A program made the position numbers and the translations under genes. From NCBI GenBank assembly GCA_020746875.1, contig JAGTJL010000005.1, positions 558,001 to 622,000 of the forward strand: a DNA stretch of 64,000 nucleotides, read 5' to 3'. The notes beneath the pieces were generated by a model. That model worked only from the letters and a program-made list of their open reading frames with translations. It ran no database searches and was not told the DNA's origin. The stretch's first letter is position 1. Every line of letters starts with the position of its first letter. Positions 48,301 through 61,202 of the stretch are shown here, in pieces. The DNA is from Rhexocercosporidium sp. MPI-PUGE-AT-0058. Its lineage: Eukaryota > Ascomycota > Leotiomycetes > Helotiales.

Positions 48301-48783
48301 CTTGGACGGAGCAGGTGTGTGCTTTGTTGTAGAAGAGGTCTGGACTTGGCAGTTGTTCAGGGCCAGATATCCTCACGACAGGCGAAGAGACAACTCCTAG
48401 GATTGCTCTGTCTGCCTAAGCAGGCTTCTTGTTCGCTTAGGGTAACCAGTTCACGAACTTTCAGCTTCAAGTTCGAAGGTGAAGAGAACCTGATCTTCTT
48501 TTGATACCACGTGACGAGGTTCAATTCACAGTTTGCTGGGGTGAAAAGCACCTCGAGCCGGCCACAAACTTTTTCGAATCTGAAGTTGCAACAACTCCAA
48601 CTCCACGTCCGCAGCTTCAGACAGTATCACTTCAACGCATCAAAGAGGTTGGATCGTGAGCAATATCGACCTCTGGATAGGTACAGCTTTGTAAACCGAC
48701 CTCGAAAAAAGCTGCCCCAGTCCTGAGAAATAAGGTTCGAGTGGTTCCACGCTAGCTCGTGCAGCAGCCACGCTTCCGCCAAC
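48301..48783. promoter_or_regulatory. Divergent promoter of RPC25 and NUFIP-like genes
   Basis: About 480 bp separate the two start codons. A CACGTG core lies at 48506-48511 region (ACCACGTGACG), a typical bHLH-binding E-box often shared by growth-linked genes. Confidence 0.5.
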
Positions 48784-51137
48784 ATGGCAAGGCCAACTGG
48801 TACGTACGCTTGCTTGCTTTCTATCCTTTTCCTTCTCGAGCTCCTTGCGACACAAACATTTCACCCATCGTCGTTCTCTTCAACCATCCTCGAAACTTCA
48901 ATTAACAACATTTGCCATTAGAGAACGTCCAGTACAAGACAGTCAACAATTACAACTACCTCTACGGCGCTGAACAACCTCACTTTGCAGCACCTGTGTC
49001 GCGTCCAGCTCCTACTCGACTGAACGCTCCGATGGCTGGCGCTCAGCAATACAACTACCCTCCTCCTCCCCCTCCTCCCGGCCCTCCTCCATCGAGTCAT
49101 CTGCAGCAGCAGCAACCGCAGTACGGATATCCGCAGCAGCAGCAGCCTCAATACCAGCAACCCCCAAGAGGTGGTGGTCCCCCTCGAGGTGGCAGAGGTG
49201 GTATTCAAGGAGGTCGAGGTGATTTTCATGGCAACCAGCCCTACAACCCTCAGCAGCCAAATGGAGGCTACAATCCGCAAGCACAAGGCCCCCCTCAAGC
49301 TCAAGGTCCGCCAGCTGGGTACAATGGTCCTAATGGTCAGCAGTCTGCTCCATACATAGGTCCTCAAGCCCCTGGTCCTCAGCTGGGTCAGCAAGGTCCT
49401 CCAGCTGGAGGTGGTTATGGCGGTCCACAATGGCAGAACAACCAACATGATCAACATGGTCAACAGCATCATGGTCCTCCTCAGCATCAGCCACACCCAC
49501 AACAGCCCATGCACGCGCCTCAACCTGCCCCTTTGCAACCCCAAAACTATCATCCAAACTACGCTCCTCAAGCCTATCAACCGCAACCACCACAGTATGG
49601 ACCGCAACAGCCACCCCAGCAGTTCCAGAATCCTCAACCAACTCCTTCTTATGGTCACAGTGGGCCCCCTAATCAGCATGGTGGACCTCCACAGCAGTGG
49701 CAAGGACCTCCTCAACATGCGAGACCCCCTTTCAATAATAATAATCGCGGACGTGGTGGCTTTCAAGGTGGCCGTGGAGGTCATGAAGCACCTCTCATGG
49801 GTCCTCCCATCCGAATGGGCTTTGATAACGAGAGAGGAGGCGGAGGTCATATGGCTCAAGCGGGCCCTCCCTTTCCTCATCAGTTTGCAAATCATCAGAG
49901 TCCACCTCCTCCTTTCTCTCAGCCACACTATCAGCCGTATCCCCCTCAAGATTTCTCTCATGGAGGACAGCGTCCACCGCTTGATCCCAACCCATACAAT
50001 TCTGGCCCTAATCGGGGTAGAGGCAATTCAAATTTCAGAGGCAGAGGTGGCGGCGGTGGTCGTGGTGATTTTCAACATTCTCGTGGCGGTCGTGGTGATC
50101 GTGATCGTGGCGATAACCGCAACAATCATCACGGAGGTAGTCAAAGATCTTCTTCCGAAAATCGCCAGCGGCCTGCAGGTGCAGATGCCAATGGCAAAAA
50201 GAAGAAGAAGCGTCGCACAAATACTCTCGGCCTCACACCGAATGGTGTTGAGCATGAAGACAGCGAGGATGAAGTTGATGATGCCGATGAAGAAGCCAGA
50301 CTCGTTACTTTGCTTGGTCCTGACACTCCGCAGTATGTTAATTTGCTTGCAGTGGGAGATTAGTTCTTCTTGCTAATATGTTTTAGGTTGCCAACTGATT
50401 TGGAAGAATGGCTTGCTGAGCGAAGAAGCAAATTCCCTACGAAAGCTCGTAGAGAAGCTGCCGCCGAAGAGCTTCGTCAACGACGAGAGCAAGAGCGTGA
50501 TGCCAGACAGCGCAACAAGCCAGATAAGCCTATCAGGAAGGAGGAGGGCGAGACCAAACTTGAAATCCAGCAGAGAAAGGCCGAAAAGCTCCGACGTGAA
50601 CTCGAGAAGGCTGAACGAAAGATTCAAGAGTCCATGTTGGGCGGCTCCAAGCGCAAGCGTGAGAATGGCGACGAGGGTGATGATGCCCGTGGTCAAGCGA
50701 GCGATGAGGATTCCGATGGCTCATCAGAGTCTGGGTCAGAGGACTCCAAACCAGAAGCAGCCTCCTCGCGTCAACAGGCACCCTACCGTACGTCACAACC
50801 ATCAAAAACTCAACTTCAACGACACTGCAAGTACTTCTCGACTGGCGGTACCTGCGGCAAGAAGGGCAAGTGTCGCTTCGTTCACGATCAGGAGGTTCGC
50901 AATCAAGCTTTGAGAGACAAGGATGCCAATGGTGGAAAGATGACTCTTGCGCAACGACTCATTCTCAACGACACTGCAAAGGATGATTTGACAATCTTGA
51001 AGTCCATCAAGTATCTCAAGGAGAAGGGGCTGATGTCTGAGCAACTCACTGGTGCAGCAAGACACGACGAGGAGCCTACGAGATTCAAGAGCGAGGAGAA
51101 AAACTACACCGAAAACCTCAATTACGGAGACAACTGA
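48784..51137 (+). CDS. NUFIP-like snoRNP assembly protein with CCCH finger
   Basis: Exons 48784-48799 (16 nt), 48922-50332 and 50387-51137 give 725 residues in phase. The first 430 residues are a low-complexity region very rich in Gln, Pro, Gly, His and Asn with several RGG/RG motifs. An acidic stretch is followed by a segment LPTDLEEWLAERRSKFPTKARR, the NUFIP1-type conserved motif that joins box C/D snoRNP proteins, then a coiled charged helix, a Ser/acidic patch and a CCCH finger (C-KYFSTGGTC-GKKGKC-RFVH). The C-terminus is helical (MTLAQRLILNDTAKDD). Role: assembly of snoRNPs in the nucleus, likely with R2TP. Identity is by motif order. The RGG/Q-rich arm suggests condensate behaviour, an inference. 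Confidence 0.85.
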
Positions 51138-54100
51138 TCTTGCGTTTTGGTTCTTGATTTCTAAACTTTCAGCCATAGCACTTCCATCAACCTTTGCGGT
51201 CCTTCTCGCTCTGTCGACACTTGAAAATTCCTTGCACATCTTGGCTGTGCTTTTACCGACCTTTCATATTTGATGGGTCGGATATTCTGGCGTTGACAGT
51301 GCTTGGTTTTGCGCTTCCGCAAAACTTCTTCCTCTGCGTGTTTGCATGATTGCTTTACACTGGCGCTCTGGATGAAGGATGGGCCAAATCTGGGCACGTT
51401 CATCCTATCCTGGATGGAGTCTTCCCGTGTGAGCTGTTATGCTCTTCACAATGCATATCTGACTGCTTCTCAATTTGTGGTCTGCAGAATTCGATTTCTT
51501 CAGCTGTTGCCTCGACTGTTTCCTCTCGCGCCCTCAAGTCCTTAATGTTTTCGGTTCATCTTTCCTATGCGCGACCGAGTGGGGTTGTACACTGAGTACG
51601 ACGGAAAATCTCGACTAACGATCTGGAGTTACTGCTGGTTACAGCGAGTAGCTGATGACCCCGACTGGTGGATTTTCCAGCCGAAAAAATGTACCATAGC
51701 AATTGTAGTCTGTTAAGTGGTGTATCTATTAGGAAGAAATGCTGGTTCTTCGGACATACTTGCAAGGCGCTTGAAGTGAGATGGGATTTATCCGATGGCC
51801 AATACTAACTGAGTACTTCATGCACTCCTTATCAATCTGCCGCCCCCAAACAGCCCAGATCTTCTTCCTTCCCTCACATGCTACCTCGCCGCTGAATTCA
51901 TGATCAAAGACGTCATCAGAGGAGCTGTTGCATCGACACGCACATCAATACAGATAGCGAGGGGCCTAACTGATCATTGAAGGAGGCAGTTTCGGCAATG
52001 TACATCCGGATGCTACCTTACCATGTAACACCCTGGTTCTAGATTGTGATCCAAGGTGACTTGAATTGACTTGACTTGGCTCGAGGCTCGAAGTACAGAT
52101 TGGAGATGTTAGACAGATCTCTGCTTTGCTGGCAAGACAGTAACCACATTTTCTCTTATGTGTGGCTCGTGGAACGGGTTGGAAACGGGTTTCTACCGAC
52201 CAACGCTCACGGCCACGACTAGATAAGATCTCTGGATCAGTGTGTGCTCGATATGCTGGATCCTATCGCATCTACTCGTAGAAGATTATGAGGCTTGTTC
52301 CATTGGAACAGATGGGCTTACACGATGGGAGCATGGGTGGTAACATCTCCTGCCAAGGTATGCAAGTATTCGGGAAATTTACACTCCCAAGACGGGGCTG
52401 GTGGTGCTGATAGCTGGAGTTCTTGGAGAGTTCTTGGAAATGTAAGTACTAAGCAGCGAGCATGAGGTTCCTATCTGGAATCTGAATACTGGACAGTGCA
52501 CCCCCACGGGCTAAGAGCATGCTCTCCAGGGATGAGGAAGCAGGATCCTCGAAGCTTACATTCAACAGGGCAGGGTTCAACGCAATCTCGCTAACGAACC
52601 CTATCCTCGTCCTGGTCTTGGCCCTCCCCCTTGCGCATGCATTTCGAGAATCCATTTTGCCCATCTGTCAGTTGTCAAAAGGTCTCTTTCCCATGTTTGC
52701 CCTGCTCCCACTGGCGCCATATTAAGGGAATCATTCCTTATCGCGGAGGCAGGGCAGAGACAGTTGGAATCGCGGCAATACAGTACCTAGTCCGGGTTGT
52801 TTTCTTGGCAGTAGTGTATCGGTGGCTTTTTTTCTATCTCCTTCCGACGGAGAAACAGCTGTTCTATTCCGAGCCAGGAGCCGTGATTTGACGGATTTGA
52901 ATTTTTGTCTGACATCATAGGTGGAATAGTCGATGAGGTTACACTTGTTTGTGTAAGTAGAAGTGTCGTGCTCCCGAGATTTACGGGAGCTTAGGTCGTG
53001 GACCGTTAGGCTCGAGTAGTCTGTCTGCGTGTCGAGGTGGATGAGCTATGTATGGGGCGGACTACTTGCTCCGGACTGGACTATCGATACAAGCTTTCAG
53101 GTAACGGTTGCTAAGCAAGTCGAGAGTTGCTTGGTTGTGCAAGTACAAGTAATCTAAGAGACCTGCTCTCGTTCTCTTCTCCTTTCCGTTTCTCGCTCAT
53201 CCGTTAGCAACACAATACGACACAACACAACACACAGCAAAGCACAGAACGTCAAAAGTCAAAACATAACGTAACGCAAGAGAAACATTAAAATCAATTC
53301 CTTGGTGTTGATCTTAGCCCCCTTGACCTCTGCAGGAACAGTTCACTTCACTCCGCCCACTGGCACGGAAAAGTCAAAGAGAAGTAAGACTCGACCGCCA
53401 TCCTGGCACACGTCTAAGCCACAGAATCTCAAGTTTCCCAATGCAGCACTAGCTGTTCCTGCGCCGCAATATCATGGGCTTGCAGCGTCCCGAAAGAGGA
53501 AGCAGCTTAACACAGAGGAAACGTGTTATCCATTCCCTCTGGTTCGTCGAACTCGGTTCCCTCTACTTTTAATATTGCCAGTGCTGCGATATTTTGACGA
53601 AATGCTGCAGGGGTTGATCGAGGAAGTGTCTCTCCTTTTACTCCTTACACAGACTGGCGCATCGTGTGGCGGCTCGATGTGCCTGTCCAGCGCAGCCCTG
53701 CCCTGCCCAGGTGTACGCCCGGCTGTCTGGAACGTGAGGTGTCAATTGGATGCCAATTGGATGCCACAGCGAATTCGAGCCCGGGTACCTGACTTGCCTG
53801 CGTCTACCCTGTCTTGCCTGCACCTTCCCTGTGCAATGCCCTGTGCATCCGCTGGAGATAGATGACTTGGCAGGAACGAAAAGGCTGCTGAGACCTTTCC
53901 GTATTTGCGGGTTTTTGAGGCTTGCTCTTCTGGCGCCTCCCTCCCCGTCGGATTCTTCTTCCTCTCTTCTCCTCTCCTCTCCTTACTCACTCACCAACCG
54001 CATTCGTTTGTTGGTCTGTCTGTCTGTCTGTACCTAAGTATCGTGGGAGCGAGTTTCGACTTTCGTTCTCGACGACCTCTACGGTTCTTTGGTCTCTCAT

Positions 54101-54151
54101 TCAGCCAGTCAAGCCAGTCTGTCTTTTTTGTGATCGATTATCGTCGCGACG
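51138..54151. other. 3-kb intergenic and putative long 5' region
   Basis: No gene is supported. Contains CACAACACAACACAC-type repeats at about 53215-53245 and a CT-rich zone near 53940-53990 close to the start of the next gene, which suggest that a long leader or a wide promoter serves that gene. Confidence 0.5.
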
Positions 54152-57100
54152 ATGATGGTCATGGGTAGCTGGAAGAAGTCGTTAGGGCTGGCCGCCGTGG
54201 TATTGCCATCCCTTGTCCATTCGTTTGCACCAACCGACTCAACACAGGATGCCGTATGTACATTCATCCAATCCAGCGAAAGCAGATGCGAGGGATTGAG
54301 CGTGTTGTTTGGTTAACACAACACCAGGATCCTCCTCAATCCGGCTATTTACCTAATCATAATATGGACCCAGCACTCGTTGCGTCCTCGCTAGCAATGG
54401 GATGGAAACTAACCTTCAACCTCAACGAGGTCTTTTACGCCAAGCCCCTTGTTTATACGCCTCCTGGTGCCCCGAATGAATATGTCATCACGGTTTCGAA
54501 TCAGAATATTGTTCGTATTCATGATGGGTTGACTGGTACTTTGGTCAAGACCCGCACGCTTGATCCCCCGTTTGCGTCGAGTGACTCGAATTGTGGGGAT
54601 ATGCCAAACACTATCGGGATTGCGGGCACGCCGGTCATTGATACGGCTACGGATATTATGTATTTCTTTTCGAAGGGCTATAAGAATGGTTTGCTAATCT
54701 TGGGAAGAGGGAGTTGCTTTGAGAGCTGACTGGTTTGTAGGCCAAGCTGGACCGCAGGGACCAATCAATGGTATGGATCTTGAGCTGGGAGCGTATGTTG
54801 CAGTACTTGGCTAATTGAATTAGGTGTCTACAAGATGTATGCTGTCAAGATCCCGACATTGGCGGACGTTTCTGGGTTCCCAGTTGTCATTGATGGCCAC
54901 TATGCCAATAATGACCCCAGTCGGTAAACTTCCCTTCACTTGAAAGCTTGAAAACTCTTGACTAACATTATGACAGCTACTTTGTTGGAGGTACCATCCT
55001 GCAGAGACCTGGACTTGCCATGCTCGGCAATACAATCGTGTAGGTCATGTTCGACTACTGCTTCCCAGGAAATTCGCTTACCACGTGTTTACTCAGAGCT
55101 GGATTTGGTGGTCACTGTGACAGATTCAACTACACTGGAATGCTCGTTGCCGTCAGCAAGACAGCTGGAGTTGGCGTTACTAACATCCAAGCAATGGAAG
55201 CAAGTCCTGGCGCTCCATCACCCCAGGAGCTCGACATCAATGAAGAAGGAGGTGGAAAGGCTGGCATTTGGCAGGGAGGCATGGTGAGCTTGTCGTCCTT
55301 CATAAACCAAAAGGAAGCCTAATAGTGTCTAGGGCATTGCTGCTGATATCAACCGAGTGTTTTTCATTACCGGGTGAGTAACTCCATTACACATGTGTGA
55401 TCGATTGTTCTGACAGATTGTCAGGAACGCTCGTGGAGCTGGACAGAATGGAGGAGTAAATGGGGCTCCAGCCAGTGGCAAAACCTATCTCAGCACTCTT
55501 GAGCAGGCAGTCGTCAATATGGGCGTCAATCCCAGCACAGGTGAACTCAAGCAGCAAGATTACTTTGAGACCTACGCTTATGACAGCAACAATGGAGGAG
55601 ACACCGATTTCGGATCTGGAGGCCTGGCTTTACTTGACCCATCCGTGTTCTATGGGACTGGCGTAAGTAGGATCGCACTTGGTGCTGGGAAAGACGCCAA
55701 GCTGTTCGTTATGAATGCAGATAACCTTGGCGGGTTTGCGGGAGGTAAGTTGTCTCCAGAGATCTCTGTCGAGCTCACACTAACGAAATGTAGGAAAGGC
55801 TGGCGCGGATAATGGTAAGTTGGTCAATCAAATATGGGAATTTCAAAACTAACATCCACAAGTTATTCAGACGATCAATGTTGGTAAAGCGGTTCTAGGA
55901 GGTTGTGGAAGTTACCCACTCGAGGGAGGATACATCTAGTAAGCCGCCCGAGAACAAATTTAGAATTTACTGACATTTTGACAGCATCAACCCTTCTGGA
56001 ATGGGCTTATACGCATACAAATTCGGTCGCGATGGTAATGGAAAACCGGTGTTCACACAAGCTGGAGTATCAGATCGAGTTTTCACAAGCAAATCTGTGC
56101 CGACAGTCACTAGTAAGTCGGCCGCCGCTGTCTGCTCATCTCATACTGATTAATTACAGGCAATAACGGTGCTCCCGGATCTGGGATTGTGAGTATGATG
56201 TTCCTACGCCAATGCCACAACTAACATGTGTTTAGGTTTGGCTTACAGATGTCAATTGGGGTCTCCAAGCATACAATGCAGTTCCTGTCAACGGTGTCTT
56301 AACTCCCATCGTCTTTCCAACTTCGGCCGCTACCGGAGGCGTTACGAAATTCCAACGTGCTGTTTTCGGCGATGGACGAGTGTACACCGTCAGAGCAACA
56401 TCGCTCATGATGCTTACTGGAGGAGGGGTCAATGCTAATCAGCCTTTGACTTGTACTCCCAACCCAGTGGCCTTCGGCAATGTCATGACAGGACAAGCTT
56501 CCACTTTGCAAGTCAAGTGTACTGCGAACACAGCAGTGACGAATCCGAAGTGCAACATCACTTCGCCAATTTTCAAGTGCCCAACTACCGCTCTCCCAGT
56601 GACCGTGGCTTCTGGGGCATCATTTACCTTTGGAGTGGTAAGTCTCATTCCAGAATGGTGGGAAATCACAAACTGACATTCTGCAGACATTCGACTTGAC
56701 CTCAGCAGCTATTTTGGCGTGGCAGAACGCAAACGGAGGCAACCCGCTACCACCTGGCACACAAGGAAGCAACATCAACGTTTATACAACCACAGCTGCC
56801 TCTGGCTTCCTTCCTGGTGTTGTTGTACCAATGTCCGGAACCGTCGTAGCTTCCGGCGGTTATTTGACTGTGAACCAAACAGTAGCCTCGTTTAGTGGAG
56901 TCTTCATTGGAGGCCAAGAGCCATCTCAAGCTACGAAGTCGGTTTTATTGACCAATAAGGGAAGTACTGCTTTGGTTTTCAAGGGCTTCGCGTGGCAAGA
57001 TTACTACGCCGATGGAATGCCATACCACAATGTCAGCTTGCCAATAGTTGGAAATGGGTATACTTCTCCAAACTTCCCTGCTGTAGGATCAACTTTGGTA

Positions 57101-59637
57101 GCAGGTGCGAGTATCACTATTCCTTTAGTGTTCAAGCCGAGCGCCACCGGGATCTGGGCGTCGTATCTCACGTGGTGGAGCGATGGAGGATATACCACGT
57201 TGTTGCTACAAGGTATCGCTGAGCAAGGAGCTGCCGTAACAACTTCTACCAGTAAGGTATCGTCTTCTACTTCGAAGCCGTTGTCATCAAGGTCGACCAC
57301 GAAGATCTCTACGAGTACTTCAAAGCCAAGTTCCACAAGCACATCAAAGCCAGCTTCAACCAGTATAAAACCATCTTCGATAAGTACTTCAGCCCGAACA
57401 TCGACTAAATCGACTGCAGTTCCCACTGCAACAGGCCCTGCGATCAAGCCAACTGTCGGTGGATATAACTTCCAGGGATGTTGGACCGAATCAACCACTG
57501 GCCGTGCTTTGAACAAAAAGACACTGGCCAATGATTTGATGACATTGGAAATGTGTGCGGAATTTTGCTCAACCGCCCCGTCATATACAATGTTTGGTGT
57601 TGAGTATGGCCGAGAGTGCTACTGTGGAGATGTCTTGAGTGCTGGAAGTGTCAAAGCTGATAACCAGGCGGATTGCAAGTTCTTATGTCCGGGCGATTCA
57701 CTCACGTACTGTGGCGCAGGTCAACGTCTCCAGTTGTATGCTCTTGGGGCAGCTCCAACTTCAGCTACATCCAAGCCTTCCTCCTCGACTGTCTCTTCTA
57801 AGTCAAGCACAGCTATTTCGACTGCAAAGTCAAGCTCCAGCACGAAACCCTCATCTTCGACATCCACGAAATCGACATCCACGAAATCGACATCTATCTC
57901 GAAGCCTTCAAGCTCCCCTTCGTCTTCGTCTTTACCTTATATAACACCTCCAGCTCCCAAACAGGTTGCATATACTTGGAGTGTTGGATGGGTGCAAACA
58001 TCTCCAGATGGGTTCTCTCGCCCGATGATCGGGATAAACGGACAATTTCCATGTCCTCCAATCAAAGCCAACATGGGAGACACTATCAAGATCACCATGA
58101 CAAACAATCTCGGAAATCAAAGTACCGCTATCCATTTCCATGGTATTTTCCAGACCGGCACCGCGTATTCCGATGGTCCTGCTATGGTCACTCAATGCCC
58201 AATTCAGCCAGGAGGAAGTTTTGTCTACGAATTCAAGGTCAACCAACCAGGAACTTACTGGTACCATGCTCATATCGGCGGGCAGTACATTGATGGTCTT
58301 CGTGGTCCTTTGATTATTAACGACGTTAATGCACCATATCGAGGTATCGATACTGAGTACACGCTTACACTGACTGACCTCTACCATTCGGAAGCGCCAT
58401 CGTTGATCAACTACTACCAGTCCACCGATAACGCTAACCAAAACAACGGTGCAGAGCCGGTACCAAATGCCGGGCTTATCAATGAAGCCCAGGGTGTTAC
58501 CTTCCCAATGGTTGCCGGCAAGAAATATCTTTTCCGGATCATCAACATGGGTGCTTTTGCCCCTTTCTACCTGCAATTCGACCAACATGACATGACAGTT
58601 GTGGAGATCGATGGTGTATATACCACGCAGACTACCGTCAGCCAATTATTTATCACCGTTGCTCAGCGATACAGTGTGATTGTCACAGCCAAGACAGACA
58701 ACACAAAGAACTTTGCTATCAAGGCATCCATGAGCACCGATATGTTTAATCCTACCATCATTCCGGCGACTTTCAACACAGAAGTCTCAGCATATCTTGT
58801 CTACAACTCAGCTGCTGCACTTCCTGCACCACTCAAGATTACTCCGGTTCCGTTTGATGATTCCATTTTTACGCCGTACGACCAGCAAGCTGCTTATGGC
58901 CCTGTCACAATGCCGATTCAGATGACCATCAGCTTCGGTACTAACCAGAACGGACAATTCCGTGGTTACCTGAACGGAATTGACTACATCCCACAGAAAG
59001 TTCCCACGCTGTACACTGCTATGAACGCCCCATCTACCCAAGTCAACAATCCTTCCATCTACGGCGCCAACACAAACTCTTACGTTCTTCCGCTTGGCGC
59101 AGTGGTTGAGCTCACGCTCCAGAATCATGACTCGTTCGCTCATCCTTTCCATCTTCACGGCCACAACTTTCAGGTCATCTCACGGACTTCTGGCGGACCT
59201 GGTTTTCCCATAAACATCCCTGCCGGAGCCCCCATGCGTCGTGACGTCGTACAAGTCATGTCTGATGGATCGGTCACCATCCGCTTTGTAGCTGATAATC
59301 CAGGAATTGCTCTCTTCCACTGTCACATTGAGTGGCATGTTGAAGCCGGACTGACAGCAACATTCATTGAAGCTCCAACTGAGCTTCAGGCTGCGAAACT
59401 TTACATCCCTGTTAGTCACAGGGATGTTTGCGATGTACAGAAAATCCCACGGAAGGGAAATGCAGCAGGAAACTCAAATAACTATCTCGATCTGACGGGT
59501 GCAAATGTCGTGGCTGATACGGATGTGTGGGGGTGAGTTACCCTCAAATAAGATCGTGAGGAATATGAAGCTAATTAAATCACAGTGCCCTCGTCACAAA
59601 GCCCGGAAGCCCAGCACCACCGTTCCCACTCGGCTAG
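54152..59637 (+). CDS. Secreted beta-propeller-WSC-multicopper oxidase fusion protein
   Basis: Fifteen exons: 54152-54253, 54328-54688, 54741-54770, 54824-54923, 54977-55039, 55097-55283, 55333-55373, 55425-55744, 55794-55814, 55863-55938, 55985-56112, 56160-56188, 56236-56637, 56687-59532, 59586-59637. They sum to 4758 nt, 1585 residues, every phase matching. A signal peptide (KKSLGLAAVVLPSLVHS) opens a propeller-like region (to about 570) with NHNMDP, EVFYAKPLVYTP, IVRIHDGLTGTLV and GTPVIDTATDIMY blade segments. Two Ig/ASH-like beta modules (LTCTPNPVAFGNV; VLLTNKGSTALVFKG) follow to about 805, then a Ser/Thr/Lys linker, a WSC domain (about 879-970: YNFQGCW, MCAEFC, GRECYCGD, LTYCGAGQRL), a second linker and a multicopper oxidase (about 1045-1585). 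All four copper loops are intact: HFHG, YWYHAHIGGQ, HPFHLHGHNF and LFHCHIEWH. It resembles Fet3/laccase enzymes. There is no C-terminal membrane segment. Confidence 0.9.
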
Positions 59638-61167
59638 TCCCTTTTCCGGACTGCACAGTACATTTGGTTCTTAGATCAACTTTTCATTTCAGTGCTACGA
59701 AACAAGCAAAATCTTACACGGATTCAGTAATAATGCAATAGAATTTAGCGCGGCGAATTGGTGTTCTTCCTCTCTTCTTTACAAGGCAAAAATATGGCTA
59801 GATGGATACATATAGATGGGTTTGGTGGGCTACGGTGGACTGGAATGGGATAGAACACGATGGGTAGGCTTCTCTTCTGATACATGAGGTTATATCGAGG
59901 GCGGATCAAAAATCAGAGATACATGTTTCCGAGGTGTAATGTCTGGAGATGGCCAAGGGAAGAAACAGGAGGATTAAAGGTGCAAGGGGCGATATAGATA
60001 ATTTATACAAAATAGAAAGTCTATCATGGCCGTACGACAGGAACCAGACAGAAGCAATGTGAACAGGAATGGGACCTAAAGCTGTTCAGTTGAGAAGTGA
60101 CTTCGTGAACCATGCACAATGGTCACTTTGAGCGAAAGATATGTTTGTATCGACCATCATCTGTTGCTACTAATGTTCTCCTTGATGGGGCTTTAATTGA
60201 GCTGAGGGTCTGAGGAAGTTGAGACAAGTAGGTAGCTAGGTACTTTCTGGTACCGGTGAAGGGCGTGGTATAATGGGGATGAGAACGCAGCGTTTGTATG
60301 GACGAAATCCCAAGCACCCCCAAGCATCTCCAGGCCCCCAGACAGGAAAACATTGCATAATTAGTAGGAATCGCAGCAGTCAGACTCTTCTCGTCCAACT
60401 TCAACAGTGAGGGCGAGACTTATATTTGCGTAATTAATATTTCATCTAGAACCGCTATGCTACCACTCGACTCGGACTCGAGTTGGAAAATTCATGATGC
60501 CTTCCTATTTGGTGACCGATTGTGTCAAAGAGTCTCAAGCTAGCTAGCAAAGGTCCAGCCAGGTCCAGGTGTGTAGGTTCCAGAACCGTAAGACGGGAAT
60601 TTAATTGTTCCATCTTGGAGATCTGCTTACAAGTTCTTTTCTTGAGAGGGCAGAGAGATTCTGGGAGGACAGCAAGATTTTTTCATTGGTCAAATTGGAA
60701 TGAGAACGAAGTATCTGATGTCATGTTATGTCTCAGGCATCTATCGATTCATGCAAAGTGGAGTGGTACATTGGATGCTCATTATGCCTACCTGGGCTCC
60801 TGGCTAGGCTGCAGAATTAAACATGTCGCTTACGAACGAACGAATATACCTCAACCCCCCTTTTGTTTTCTGTAGGCGAGAGCGAGGCGAGGCCTAAACG
60901 AGACACGCCGTACCGCACACCACCACCAGACCTGCTGACGAGTGCCGAGTTCCGCTCGAAAGCTTGGCCTTATTTCTTTAGTATTGTGATTCGAGCTCTA
61001 TCAGTCAATCGGCATGCGCCCGCCCGTACAGTTTTCCTCTTGAGTGACTCTTTCTCGATTGTTCAGCATTTAGTGATGTTTGGTTTGTTGGTACAGTATC
61101 CATCTTCAATTTGACGAATGCAACTGAATTTGAACAGAAATTCGGAATAGGAAATCTACAGGTGTAC

Positions 61168-61168
<1 letters not shown>

Positions 61169-61200
<32 letters not shown>
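61169..61200. repeat. Homopolymer of 32 C
   Basis: An uninterrupted run of cytosines in non-coding DNA, followed by GGGATATC. Such length is exceptional for this window. The count may be an assembly estimate, and the tract may be a G-quadruplex on the other strand. Confidence 0.85.

Positions 61201-61202
<2 letters not shown>

Noticed and set aside
48918..50376. Long open frames on both strands over the NUFIP-like gene (347 and 321 codons)
   Set aside because: They read the CAG/CCT repeats of the real low-complexity arm in other frames; composition is Leu/Arg/Thr repeats with no motif.
57750..57960. The idea that two genes (propeller-WSC and laccase) were merged by mistake
   Set aside because: No stop, no intron signal and no promoter-like or signal-peptide sequence occurs in the linker; the frame is open through both domains.
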